A stretch of 64,000 nucleotides of DNA from Ceratothoa steindachneri. Its lineage: Eukaryota; Arthropoda; Malacostraca; Isopoda; Cymothoidae. Of this stretch, positions 36,591 to 48,789 are shown in pieces. Positions within the stretch are counted from its first letter, which is position 1. Each line of letters begins with the position of its first letter. The DNA lies in NCBI GenBank assembly GCA_963969495.1, contig OZ018321.1:196581126-196645125 (forward strand), given 5' to 3'. Both the position numbers and the translations under genes were made by a program. A model generated the notes under the pieces. It worked only from the letters and a program-made list of their open reading frames with translations. It was not told the DNA's origin and did no database searches.

Positions 36591-36645
36591 GGCGAACGCC
36601 GCCGAGGAGATGCTCGCCCCAAAACATTGTTTAATTCTTAGGTTA
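36591..36645 (+). repeat. Possible Penelope-like tail motif
   Basis: CCGAGGAGATGCTCGCCCC followed by AAAACATTGTTTAA resembles the GAAGATG...CGAAACGTTG terminal motif. There is no Penelope coding sequence beside it. Confidence 0.35.
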
Positions 36646-36779
36646 TATTAAAAATAAACCAATAACACATAAATAAACAATCAAACCCAAAGCAAAAAAG
36701 AAAAAGGCATTATCAGGAATCGGAGGACACTACATAAAACACCCCCAAACTATATAAAGTAGTGGAGGCCTGCACTCTT

Positions 36780-39000
36780 TAGAAAGTCCATTATGTCACA
36801 ATAAGGAGTGCACAAACCCGCTCTGAGTACAAGAGACAAGCGTTAGTGTCATTACTCGAGAGATGTAGCAAAGATGCGCAAAGATGTCTCAGATTAGAGC
36901 ACTCAATAAAAATATGCAATGTAATCAGAGGGACCACGCATTCGTCACTGTGCCCGTTTTTTAGACAACATAAGACAAACTCCAGCCGCTCAGGCATTAG
37001 GGAATAAGATCACGGGAACACTTGCGACGCGATCGAGTGCAACTTTATGTTTCCGTTGTCTCTCTTCATTCTTCTTTGCTAGGCAACCACAAAGGCTGAC
37101 CCGAATCCAGCCATGTAGTCAATGTGGGGAACAGAGCAACGCCACATCAATCACCTAGCACTCGCCAATTCTGTGGGCTCCTCATCGGTGCGCTCATTTT
37201 CCCCAATTCGTACATGCATTGGGACCCAGCAGAAGGCAATCTAGACGTTCGAAGCATCCGTTGCGTCATAAATATCCTGAACTAGGAGATCCGAAGATTC
37301 CAATAATTTGAGAGCACTCAGTGCGGTCTGTGTCGCTATAAATCAGAATTTCCTCTCAAACAGGCACGACGGGTCATCTCACGTACCAAGCGATGTATTG
37401 CAACCAGCTCTGCTGCGGTTACATATAACTCAAACAATAAGGGATGTCTATGACGCAAATACAAACAAACCCTATGGCTATGAATATGGTAATCCTAGGT
37501 ACGGAGTCGGTCAAAAACAAGACCAAGGAAACGTTGCCATTATACCACTTCCAAGTGACCCCCGTTTAGGAATAACTCTGGGTTGGGGAAAGCCGTGAAT
37601 AAAAACAGAATTGCACGACCTTAGTCTTGGCCAATAAATACCGAGACGAGTGGAATACCTGTCACGAGGGATGCTAGCCAATGACTGTTTGTGTTGACGC
37701 TCTATTATTGGCATTTGGACTGCACCAGAAGAAATTTAAAGGTCCTCTCAGTAGAGCGTAGCGAGACATCTTCCGGCAGCACCGAAGCGTGCATTAATGC
37801 CTAAAGCAAAAAGTGTGAGACTGAGGACCTTTACCTGCTGAAAGACCTCCTCTTTTCCTATTGGGTTAGAGAAAGTTCTCTCAACCCATACGCGGAATCG
37901 AATATCGCACAGGAAATCAGATAATCGCCTCCACAGTGTGGGCATCCATAATCCTGTATCACCATGTCGTTTCATCGGCTTTCCCCGATTGGAAAACACC
38001 GTAACCAAATGCTGTATATGATGGAAGGCCTCACAAACTGCATTTTATAGCTGTAATAGAGCATCCAAAGTGGAGTATAACTTACGAAAGCTACAGAGTG
38101 AAGAGGCTAGGTGGCCTCCGCTATCTAAGAAATAAGCTATCTAATATTTTATGAATTTCTCCATCAACTTACATACTTAGGATGTTAGAGAAATTGGGCA
38201 GAAGCTGGCTAGGGTTTATTTATATCTTCCTGGTTTTAGAAAAGCAAGCACAGTAGCTTTGTATGAGGAGTTTGGAACGAGACTCTTACTCTCGATCGCG
38301 TTAAAAAAATATTAGATAACGGCAATGCCTCGCTCACTAAGGTATCGAAGCATTACATAAGGGATATCATTCGGAACAGGGGCGGTATCCGGCCATGTAG
38401 CGAGAGCGCAACGCAACTCACTATGAAGAAAGGTCGTTGAATGGTCCCTAATCTCTGAAAGCAAAATCCAGTTAGCGGCCTTCAGAAATCCCATAACGTG
38501 CAAAAATGATTGCGGAGTAAAGATGGCTGAGCAGAAACCCCATGCCCTTGTTTTGCACGTTAGAGTGGGGTGTTCTGCGAAAAATTGACTTAGTCCTTTT
38601 GTTAAACTTTGCCACCTCTGCAAGAAATGGTTTCCGGTTAATTGAAGGTACGTAGGTCCGCCATGAAGAGCGCTATGCATATCTCACAATACGCGAATCT
38701 CACAGTTTGCTAAACAGCATGAAAGCAGATAACGTGAAAAACGGCCAGACATTCTAAGAATATTAATCAGGCTCACGGTGATGAAGTTTTTAAAGAAATA
38801 TACGGCCTTATCGACCAGTATAGAGAAAATGCGAACCCCCTCGCCGATTCCAAACGCCACTGATGTTGTTTTTCGATATGCAGCTGCCCTAAAAATGATG
38901 TTTTAATAGGAAAGTGGTCACTTCCATGTTGATTATCAACCATCTTCCATCAAAATCAAGCTGTGCTTCAGTGGAGAAAAGTGACAGTTTATGACTAGAA
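36780..39000 (-). pseudogene. I-type LINE (endonuclease, RT, RNase H) relic
   Basis: Minus-strand domains from 5' to 3'. The AP-endonuclease end has GSDHFPIKTS at about 38905-38930, then a QWRLESARGFAFS remnant. The RT start at 38330-38440 reads LRCALATWPDTAPVPNDIPY then VMLRYLSE (A...TAPGPD.IPY.ML). The RT palm at 37800-37920 reads LSDFLCDIRFRVWVERTFSN, and EEVFQQVKVLSLTLFAL is a decayed EGVPQGSVLS.TLFAL. An RNase H remnant spans 37180-37440: TAAELVAIHRL, YSDTDRTALKLL, then FCWVPMHVRIGENERTDE (consensus WVPSHVGI.GNERAD). The 3' Cys/His-type remnant RLEFVLCCLKNGHSD and IFIECSNLRHL is at 36860-36990. Many frameshifts. RNase H after RT points to the I/Jockey-like group. Confidence 0.88.
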
Positions 39001-41339
39001 AATGAAACGGTTCTCGGTCAGTGATGCGTAAACTCATTTACATTAAGGATACCTTTCTTCACAGCTTCGATCAGCGTAGCAATGAGCTGAATCCTGTTCT
39101 CGATCATGTAGCCGCCCTCCTAGAAGGGATGCTTACTGTTCGAATCCCCAAAGAGAACAGAGGACCTCGGCAACCGTGCCACGACGCGAAAGAATTTAAG
39201 GATATCTCCTATCCATGTAGCTCCACTGCCACTGCCTGGAAGGAGGTATTTAAAGAGAGAAGAAGAACGTAGGCATTATGCCTGGTTTTATCATGCCTTC
39301 TCCTTCCCGATCCCCCTCCGCGGTGGCAAGATGTGAACCCTTCATACCTCGGGAGGGTGGGCAGGAGGAGTGCCAAACATAATCTCCTGAAGACCATTAG
39401 CTAATTGAAACGGGAGGATTCATGCCTCCGCCGTTCCTCCCAGTTAACCATGATTCCGAGGTTATTCTATTGAAAAAAAATGTACACCAGCCAAAATAGT
39501 GTAATAGTTGTGGTAAGGGTGGTGGCAAATATCATGATGAGGGTGACGGTAAATGTGGTGGTAAAGGGATTTAAAATGGTGGGCCTTGTTCTTTCTCATA
39601 CGCTCTTTGTCATCTTACGTAATGGTTGGATTGTAAGGAGTGTTTTAAGTGTCAGAACGCGTAAGGGGGTATCCATGAGAGCCACACTACGATATATCAT
39701 TCTAATCCACCTCCACTTAATTTCATGTCAATTATTTAGAATAAAGCACCCAAACCAAGGAGTTTATTAGCTTAATTCTATTAAGATCATGGTTGAGTGG
39801 CTTTGCGATTCGCCAGACAATTTTCTCTCACAACGCATCGAGCAAAAGGAAAAAATCACACTTGTATGGAGATTGATCTTTATTCTTCGAATTTAAGCAC
39901 ACCACTAACGAGAGCATAGAAGCCAGAAAATTTGTAATGTGAGATTTATACAGATTTCTTTACTCGAAATTGAAAGCGCAATAGAAACGAAGTTGTTGCA
40001 AGGAGAGATCTGTGAAGAAAGGAGTGAAACTAGAGAAAGTTGAAATGTGTGGAAGATATAAACCGCAGATCTTCCTGCAGACCTTTGTGCCTGTGTGGTA
40101 AATAGCGGTTGTTAGGGTCAGAAGGGTGTGCTATTCCCCAGATTATAGTTTTATCAGGACCATTATACCTCTTCTGTACCCCAACCCCCTGGTGCGAGAT
40201 TGGAGAAAAATGTAAGAAAGAATGAAATGTTGTGGAAGATTTAAAAGAGGTAAAGGGAGGACGATCCGAGAGAGGGAGCACGGGCTAAGGAGTGGAGGGC
40301 ACGCCACTCCTCATGATATCTGTTTTAGTAACGGCAATGCAACCACTACAGCATCCAATAGCTTGCGAAGCGATATGGAAAGAAAATAGTGAACTTAGAG
40401 GAATTGAAATGAAACTGTGTGGAAGATCTCCCTGCAGTCGTTGAAGCCGGCTAGCAACGCACTCTCCAGATGTGAGCCACAGCAACCTTGTCCATATTAC
40501 ATAGGTCAACAAAATCGAGGGCAAAGAAGGATAGATTAACAAAAGATGCACTGAGAAGAATAGGCGAAAAATGGGGGAAGAAACAGACATGTTAAAAATT
40601 AACACCCAAAAACTGGAAATAAATGGGAGGGGGAGTCAGCTCTCCCGGTCTCCGCTCGAACCAGTTACGAATGGAGCTAATCAGGTCGACGACTAGCCTT
40701 ACTTAATTAACCGCATGCAGGAAAAATAGGTGAAAACAGGCTCATACAGAAAGTGATCCAAAACAGGTAAAATGGAAATGTTTGAAAGAAATGAAGTATA
40801 GGTAGTCACAATTTACGTTTAGAAAAGAGGGGCCGCAGGGGCCGGGAGCGTATCTCGCTACATCACTTTGGCCCACTTTGCAGTGTAATGAGCACAATCT
40901 AGTAGCTGCATCACTATTTATTTTAGGTAAAATGTCGATTATCGTCAACTTTCTGAAATTTGGGTACAAAGACCACCCAAACATCTTTTGAAAGAAACCT
41001 TTTTATGATCAAATGACCAGGAAAAAGGAGCTTTACTCAAAATATTAATTTTATATAGTGAACATCATAGACGTGGAGATAGCCAAAAACCGAGGTTAAC
41101 CCGAATTTTAAACTCTTACCCTTCGAACTCTTTCTCAAATCCCCAAAATAAGAGGGCTATAAACAAACATGCTAGCAGCAAAACCATTTTACAAGCTGTT
41201 GAGTCTCCTTTCTTCTAGAAAGAAGTCTCTCAGGAGATTTAATACCGTTAGGAATTATACCTAATCACCTTTTGTAACAGACCTCTTCTCCCCAGAAAAA
41301 ACGTTTGTTGTCGCCTCAGACATACATGAAATCTGAATT
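39001..41339. other. Unassigned; possible 5' part of the LINE to about 39400 and short degenerate repeats at 40030-40470
   Basis: 39001-39400 may be decayed upstream endonuclease of the antisense LINE but is not readable. At 40045, 40235 and 40420 a TGTGGAAGAT word recurs with similar flanks (TTGAAATG upstream), hinting at a decayed repeat. Frames at 39480-39770 and 40285-40605 have no domain. Confidence 0.35.
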
Positions 41340-41915
41340 TATCAAATATATCTTCAAAATGGTTGGTCAAGGTGGTGGGTTTTCATTTTATGTCAGGGAA
41401 AACATTGAACATGCGATATCACTTAGGAGGCGGAAATCTGATGAGTCGGGCTGCAATTGTTGGAGGCAAGTCGCAGGACCTTTCATAGTGGATGATTGCC
41501 TAAAAATATATCCGAAGGCGTAATGGAAGTTCCTAAAGAAAAACTTCTTGCATGATTTAAGAGAAAGCCCATGAAGATGAAGAGGTAACCTGTCTTGGTG
41601 TAGGATGAGGATCTTAGTCATGCCTCTATGTTGTTTAAGAATAGATTCGGTCAGAGGGGATTTGTAGGGGACTCAACAATTAGCTGGAATCCCTACAGTT
41701 GCAATTTAATAGAAAACTTGTGGAGCATCCCTAAGAAAGATATTTACGCAGATCGTCGACCATCTAATAAAAAAATGGTATTTGGGAAGCTATCCAAGTT
41801 GCTGCAAAGAATATATTTGCTAGGTGCACCAAATATTTTACTTCAGAAGACAAGAGACCGGTCAAAGAGATTAAGTAGAAAGGTTCCTTTGTCCAGTAGC
41901 TCGTGAACAGCTCTT
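41340..41915 (+). pseudogene. Tc1-like transposase relic
   Basis: 41480-41520 has VAGPFIVDDCLKIYPKA (…GPF.+VD….Y). 41628-41906 has NPYSCNLIENLWSIPKKDIY, keeping the catalytic Glu of PIENLW, then a C-terminal remnant EAIQVAAKNIF in another frame. The second-Asp block is not readable. No terminal repeats identified. Confidence 0.7.
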
Positions 41916-42929
41916 ATTTAACATTAGGTTTCATATAATTTCCTTTCATTGTAATTCTTAGAATTACTTCCTTTATGTGATTCGTTATATTTTTTTATTA
42001 TATGATTCATTTATATATTTTGGTTTGAATATTTTTACGTATTCCTACTAATTAAAAATATGAAAATAATCTCTTTCATAGTAAAATAGCCAATCTAACA
42101 ATGATTTATTTTACTTCACTTTACTTCCATATATTAAAAAAAAATTCTACTATTATTGTATTTACTCACTGAAGAACGATACACACAAATCACGCGTTTT
42201 TTTGAAAACTTGGCCTATTGTCAAAATTTGCATATAATCTCCAGACAAACTTTAGAAAAAAATATTTGTTACTACTTTTACTCTTCTTATCATCCCCAGT
42301 TTTGTTGCCATACATTTGAAATAATCTTATCAATATCTCAGGATAGTAGGGTGAGAGGCTCATTTGGAATTAAAAATAAATAAAGGACGGATATTAAGTA
42401 AAAATAAGACCCAAGCAAACAGCACTAACATACACCAGGGGAAAAAAAATTAAAATAAAGTGCCGAAGATTTACGTACAATTAAAAAAGTACTAGAAACA
42501 GAGCTTAAAAAAAAGCTAAAATATCAAATTTCGAAAGTAATAGTAAACTGAAATTCCCTACCAAGAGAAATGAAGAAATGCCAAACAAGAAAATGTCCTT
42601 CAAACGCAGAAAATAAAAGTGGCAATTTCTGAACTAAAAAACCTCCCTTAAAATATTGCAAAAGGTCAGGTCAAGAATAGTGCCAAATAATCGAAGGAAG
42701 AACAGTATTTTCAGAACCTTTCTTTTCATTTGTGAGAGATGGCGTTCGATGCTTTTCCGAAGAAGTGTTTTGGGGATCTGTCGATTAGTTTTCGACAATC
42801 GAAGTGATTCAAAGCATGAATCGGATATGTTATCGACAACTATTTCTTGTCTAATCTACTTCTTTTTCTTTCGGCTACCAATATCAATTTCTGTATCAAA
42901 TACTATTAAGCTCCATTTGAGTGTTTGTG
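41916..42929. other. Unassigned AT-rich
   Basis: No gene recognised. Frames at 42156-42383 and 42656-42934 have no domain. Confidence 0.4.
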
Positions 42930-43590
42930 TGTGACAGCGGGAGAGTAAGGGTGAGTCTGAGTGACGGCGTGTGTACGTGTGAGTGAGAGTGTTTGAGAGA
43001 GAGTGAAGGTGTGTACGAGAGAGCGAAGATTTGTGTGAGAGAGTAAGAATGTGTGTGAGAAAGTGAGATTGTGTGTGCGTGATATAGTGAGTGTGTTTGT
43101 AAAAGAGTGTGTGTAAGAGAGAGTATATCTCTGTGTAAGTGGGGGTGATAGTGTGTGATAGGGTGAGGGTTTGTGAGAGAGTAAGGGTGTATGTAATAGA
43201 ATTTGTGTCAGAGAGAGAGAGTAATAAGATTATTCATGACAGAGTAAAAATGTTTGTGTGTGAGAGAGTAAAAGTGTGGATAAGACAGAGTATGAAAGAG
43301 AGGATTTGTGTGTAAGAGAGTGTGGAGAGAGAGTAAGGGTGTGTATGTATTTGTTTGCGTGTGAGAGTGAGGGTGTGTATGTATGTGTTTGCGTGTGAGA
43401 GTGAGGGTGTGACCAGATTGTGTGTGAGAGAGCGAAATTGTGCGTAGAAATGTGTGTGGGAGTGTTTCTGAGAAAGTGTCTGGATATATGTAAAATTGTG
43501 AGTATCTATGAGTGTATGTGTATGCGAATGATAGAGTGTGTACCCGAGAGTGAATGTGTGTGTGAAAGAGAGAAAAAAAGTGGAGGTATA
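42930..43590 (+). repeat. G/T/A-rich degenerate minisatellite (GTGTGAGAGA-type)
   Basis: About 650 bp built from GTGTGTGAGAGAGT-like words with almost no C on the top strand. It includes a near-perfect local duplication of about 34-36 bp at 43345-43410 (GTGTATGTATnTGTTTGCGTG, then GAGAGTGAGG). Confidence 0.9.
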
Positions 43591-43690
43591 CAGTATATCT
43601 GAATATATCCTTGCATCCCTAGTTTTATGTGTGTATTTGAGAGAAAATGTGCATGCCTATTTGTGTTTTTGAGATAACGTGTTTTAGTTT

Positions 43691-44430
43691 ACATGTGTAT
43701 GCACATACTGCCATCACTTACCAGCTCGCTCTATCCAGCGTGTCGGTCTCGCCCACTGTGCCGTCGAGTAGCTTTTATGATGCAAAACTATCATACCGGA
43801 ATCACTCACCCCTGATGGCTCTCTCACTCACCCCCGATGGCTCTCTCACTCACCCCCGATGGCTCTCTCACTCACCCCCGATGGCTCTCTCACTCCTCAC
43901 CCCGATGGTTCTCTCACTCACCCCCGATGGCTCTCTCACTCACCCCAGTTTTCAACCACGCTCAAAGGATAATGCATTTCACTCTACTCGGAATAACCAT
44001 CCCCTCCCTACACTCTCCTGCTCGCACACATTCACGCTCATATTTACATATGCACTTACATATGCGTACGCAACTTGCTGTCCATAATTTTCTGCCAACC
44101 ACTAATAAACGTCCTTCTTTCCACACCTCTGCCTCTACTACAGCCATGAACATCCATCTCATACATGCGCTGTTACACAATACCCATTACACGTGTATAC
44201 AATAACTCACCACCATTAAACGCCACTCTCCCCACACTACCTCCTCTATCACACTTTCATTCTCATCCATAACATCCCTACGCACCCACACAAATTAATA
44301 TGCTCCAATTTCGCTCTGTCACAATAAGCCTACATTTTCTTACACTTACCCATCTATCACGCACATGCAAGCCATCCAAACTCACCTGTTCACACGAACC
44401 AACGCAGAACATTTGTTAGCACTGAGTAAA
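43691..44430 (+). repeat. C/A/T-rich, G-poor tract
   Basis: The top strand is dominated by CTCACTC, CACACA and CATCC words: the composition of the previous block reversed onto the other strand. It contains the 22-bp tandem. The 146- and 122-codon frames here are low-complexity and antisense-free, and I do not call them genes. Confidence 0.7.
43809..43945 (+). repeat. 22-bp tandem repeat, 6 units
   Basis: Unit CCCCCGATGGCTCTCTCACT plus CA, six copies with small indels in the fourth and fifth. As 22 is not a multiple of 3, successive units are read in rotating frames (SLTPDG, LTHPRW, SHSPPMA). Confidence 0.95.
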
Positions 44431-45580
44431 CTAGTGATAACCAACAAGGGCATGTTCCCTTATTGACAAAAATATCAGAGAACTACTGGTCAGCGTTGGC
44501 TTCTCATCTCCTCATTTCAACAATTACTCCAACTCGCTAAGTCGGCACTTTCATCACCTTCCCCTACTGAATACTCATCCCCAATCACACTATTTTACAT
44601 GCTATCTATGTATATACTTGATCTCTCTTGCATTAGATGGTCAATAACTTGTTACCACATCATCAGATAATGTATAGACGCAATGAAGCAAATAATATGT
44701 ATAAGTGTGTGTGACCTCCTAGATTAGGTAAGTGTATGCTTGGGTAAGGACAGTGGTGTATTAATTTTACGCATCCACTATATGTTTCTGTCAAAGTCCA
44801 GCTATTGTAATGATAAATAATGATGATAATAATAATAAACCGAACTGATAAGGAGAATATGAAACCGATGCGATCGAGAATGAAAAAATGTAACAGGTAA
44901 AGAAAAAAACGAATAACAAAGACTGATATAAAGAGGTAGAATAAAATAGCAGCAGGGTCCAATCTCAGCCAAATACTGGCAATTAGGGGCCATTTCAAGG
45001 CACCCGTGTATAAAACGTTGCTAAATACCTCTATACAAACTTATTTCTCTGTGAACGGAAAATAACGGTGGTAATTCCAGAATTATAGAACGCACAGTGA
45101 CTGATCTCGATCTGCAAGGCGCTTGTGTGAGGGGAAATATTCGTTTGTTTATGACAAGGACTAATAGGAAGAAGAAAAATCTTGTGTATTTCCTATATTA
45201 AATAAATAATTAGTAATCTGATTCTCGCGCCTTCTAAGATGTACACTACTAAAGTTCTGGTCATCTCTTAAATTTATATTAACACCTTTGGGCCGTACGG
45301 GTACAAACTATACACATAACCATAAAAAGAGGTGATTTGAAGGTCAAACAATGCACTTTGATATACACGAGCCGGAAGGGATATGGGTCTAAAATGGTTG
45401 ACCATCTGGAGGATTGTCAACGACTACCAAGCCTATTACTAAAGGTTGCATACTATTCAATCTTCTTTGAATGTACGAGGATTAGCGAGGCTATATTGTG
45501 CACAAATATTAACTTCCCTCTTCACCACTTTAAATACAGATCTCTCCTTGCAATCCTTTTGCATGAGATTATTCGTAATA

Positions 45581-45584
<4 letters not shown>
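44431..45584. other. Unassigned
   Basis: A short TAATGATGATAATAATAA microsatellite is at about 44813-44838. No gene recognised. Confidence 0.45.

Positions 45585-45654
<70 letters not shown>
45585..45654. repeat. (TA)n microsatellite, 35 units
   Basis: Uninterrupted. Confidence 0.98.
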
Positions 45655-45656
<2 letters not shown>

Positions 45657-45687
45657 AACACACCGCAAGAAGGAGAAGACGAAATAA

Positions 45688-45775
45688 TTTAGCCAAGTGG
45701 TTAAAGGCTCGATTCAATTGAGATCAAAGCGGTTGCTCGCTGCACCAGTGAGCTTAATTCGAATCCCCCTCCAGC
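45688..45775 (+). repeat. tRNA-Leu/Ser-like sequence (SINE head or pseudogene)
   Basis: Box A TAGCCAAGTGG (perfect consensus) at about 45690 and box B AATTCGAATCC at about 45760, with about 60 bp between. That spacing and a long variable region suggest a class II (Leu/Ser) tRNA origin. The anticodon stem is poor. Confidence 0.6.
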
Positions 45776-45889
45776 TCGAACATTTTCTAAGTAGGAAATA
45801 ACTATTTCTGAAGAATTTATGTTCCATTTTCTCTTTCTTGCAGTGTGTTTGATTTATTTCATCATTCTCTCACGCTTATGAGAGATATC

Positions 45890-46762
45890 ACGCGGCAAAA
45901 CAGAGGACAAGCTATGACAAGTCAAGACCTGCAGCCGTACGCTCCTGCCTCGTCTATTTAAGAAGCAGTAGCTGATCGCAGATCGTCACTCACAAATTTT
46001 TAAATAATCGAGAAGGTTGAGTGACGCGCAGTGATTAAATTTTTGACCAAGGAAGGCAAGAATTTAAAAGAGATCCATGAACGCATGGTTGCAGTGTACA
46101 CCGACACCGCCCCTTCCTATGCAACCATTGCTCGCTGGAGTAGTGAGTTCCGCCATAGTTGTGAGTCCCTTTAAGATGACCCACGTCCAGAAAGCACGTC
46201 AGACGTGACCAACGAAGACAATGCGGCCTGTGTGGAGAGGATGATGCTCTAAAACCGAAGGGTAAAGGTCGAAGAAATCGAGCGAGAACTTGAAATATCC
46301 CATGGAAGTGTTATCAACATCATCCACGACAATTTGGCCATAACCAAAGTCTCTGCCCGTTGGGTCCCTAGAAACCTCACGCCCCATGATCGACTTTAAC
46401 GTCGTCAAAGTATACAAGGCTAGAGTTGCACAAGCTGCCCTGCGCGAGTGTGGATTCGAGTAGCTCAACCATCCTCCCTACAGTCCAGATCTGGCTTCTA
46501 GCGACTACTTTTTATTCCGCCAGCTCAAGGCTGCACTTCGTGGACGCCGGTTTGGGGACGATGAAGATGTCCAGCTCGTCGTTTAGGAATGAATTGAACA
46601 GCAGTCGGGAGATTTCTGGTTGTCGGGAATTCGAAGCCTCAAGGGACAAGTGGCGCAAGTGCATTGAAGTCGAGGGTAGTTATATTGAAAAATAATAAAA
46701 CACTTTTCCTCATATGTCGTTTCCTTTTATATGAATTGCAAAACTTATTGACTGCCCCTCGT
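45890..46762 (+). mobile_element. mariner deletion derivative, copy 1
   Basis: The N-terminal half from about 46031 (VIKFLTKEGKNLKEIHERM; then EFRHSCESL-stop; LEISHGSVINIIHD; WVPRNLTPHDRL) is fused at about 46385-46395 directly to the C-terminal part (FNVVKVYKARVAQAALRECG; LNHPPYSPDLASSDYFLF; IRSL; ending near 46693). The fusion removes the first two catalytic Asp. The third, in YSPDL, remains. The 3' terminus CAAAACTTATTGACTGCCCC runs into (TA)n at 46763. Several stops. It shares its fusion point with copy 2. Confidence 0.92.
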
Positions 46763-46789
46763 GTATATATATATATATATATATATATT
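46763..46789. repeat. (TA)n microsatellite, 13 units
   Basis: Abuts the mariner copy 1 terminus. Confidence 0.97.
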
Positions 46790-48785
46790 AGCCATGATTT
46801 CTTCGAAAAAGCCCCAGTTTAATATTAAGTAAGAAGGCTACTCGCGTCCCAACTCTATTGTCTATGTTTAAGATTATTTCTAGACCCATCCTTAGTGGCT
46901 AAAACACAATTTTGAAATCTAAAGTTAAATATACTACGTTACAACTACAATATAATTAAAAATTGACAAAAATAGCGGTAAAATACTAAAATGAAGGTTA
47001 TATTGATTGTGAGGGAACAAGCACGTGATGGGAGAAATAACGTCGCTTTTAAGCATTGCCTCCACGGATGGGCCTCGTGTAGCTTACAAACAATTTTCGA
47101 AGCTCAAAAGAGTAAGAAAGTATAGGAGCGGGCTCATGGATTGCAGCCCTTATCAAGGCGAGTATTTAAACAAGACGTGAAGTCCCCGTCCTCCTTCCAG
47201 CCTGGCTGGGAGCGGCTGAGACAATCGCCACCCGGGCCGCGTTCGCCATGACTCAAACGATGGGCAATAGTCCCTCCTTCCTCTATTGGGTAAGCTCCCT
47301 CACTTGTGGTGTCCATACCTACCCAGTTAAAGAGAAAAAGGCAGATTCGTGCGAGAGAAGCTCACAAGTGCAGACTATCTTACTCCTCCTCGATTCGGGT
47401 TGTCATACGCCGAAGGCAAGGAAACGTTGTGGGACAAAACCAAGCATCGCTTATTGGATACAACAAATATCCACCCCCTAGAACTAGTTAAGAACTTTTC
47501 TCCCCGTAAGAATACCCATCCGACTCCGCTCATCGACGCCATCTCGAAACAAGAACCAAGTCTATTCTCAAAAGGCTTCAGTGTCGATTACTCCTAGCCT
47601 AATACTCCCTTGATTACGCATATCCGACCAAACAAACTATTTGACGCCTCAGGGAAACTCACCCTCCGTTTTCTTCAAAGGAATTTACACCAAAAGAATT
47701 CCCAACCTCCCCTTTCGAAGACTCTGCTCCCCAACACCCATCATCTCAAAATAATATTTCACTACCATCGTTCCCCCCAACCCCTCCCTTTGTGTACAAG
47801 GTATCGTAACGAATACTTTAGCTTCCCCAAAATTTATAATTGCCGTCTACCGTTCCCCATTATCATTTGTGTGTTTATCATTGTTCCAGTGTAAAGCTCT
47901 ATGTTTAATTTCCATCCGGTCTACCCCATTTTATTGCATTTTAGAATACCTAGTATTTTTAATAACCCGTTGACCACTGTAACTATTTGTCCTATATGTC
48001 TGTGTATTGTTGTATCATATTGACTTTAATTATTAATATGTATTAAAGTCTATTTTGGCGAACTCCTTTACTTTTCGACCCTCAAGCTCATCATAGCCGT
48101 ATAACAACAGCCTGCAAATAAGTGAGAATTGGAACTCTCATCCAATACCAAGATTTAAAGTAGCATCTATTGGACTAGACCCTCCCTTACGAGGATCTAA
48201 CCTTGTAACCGGACCTCGGCCTACACAAACCTATTAAAAGAAAACCCCCGCGCACTTTAATATCAAATATAATAGATTTATGTATGATATATAGAGCTAT
48301 ACCACGACATTAATCAATAAACAACGAACAAAAAAAAGGTAAGTTAAGAACAGTAAAAAATATCTGAAACAAAATTTTATTATTCAAATGTGAACAAAAT
48401 AAACTTGACGGTACAAAACTTAAGAATAAATTGAAGGGGATAATAGTTGAATAAATATACAATATAGTAAAACTAAATAAAGAAACAGAACATTACCTTA
48501 CATAGTAGGATAACGGTGAGAATAGAAAACGGGCGGGAAATTTAAGATTAAATACAGCTTGGTTGGTTGTTAAGTTATAAATAACGGAAAGGATGACGCT
48601 TCATTCTTTATATTCAGGTGGTTGTATTTAATACACAGAAATTCTTTAATAAGGAGAGTGGATGCAGTAGTGGCCATAATGAATGAAACAGTTAGGGTTC
48701 ATCAAAAGACTTTCAATAGCTTCAAACTAAATAATAGTAAGTAATGCAGGGTAAATTATAGAAATAAAATAAGCCTGGATATAAG
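46790..48785. other. Unassigned; possible LTR-like segment at 47040-48110
   Basis: 47160 has a TATA-like GAGTATTTAAAC. About 48040 has ATTAAAG, then GGCGAACTCCTTTACTTTTC and CGACCCTCAAGCTCATCATA, which resembles the end of Gypsy-type LTRs I recall. There are no matching second LTR, gag or pol sequences. Small overlapping frames at 47134-47894 show no domain. Low certainty. Confidence 0.25.
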
Positions 48786-48789
48786 TTTA

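Noticed and set aside
39480..39770. 96-codon Val-rich frame
   Set aside because: G/T-rich low-complexity start and no recognisable family.
43809..43945. CRISPR-like array
   Set aside because: The 22-bp units are contiguous without spacers, in a eukaryotic context.
47040..48110. Complete LTR retrotransposon
   Set aside because: Only a TATA-like and a polyadenylation-like end resemble an LTR. No second LTR, primer site, gag or pol; kept as a low-confidence note.
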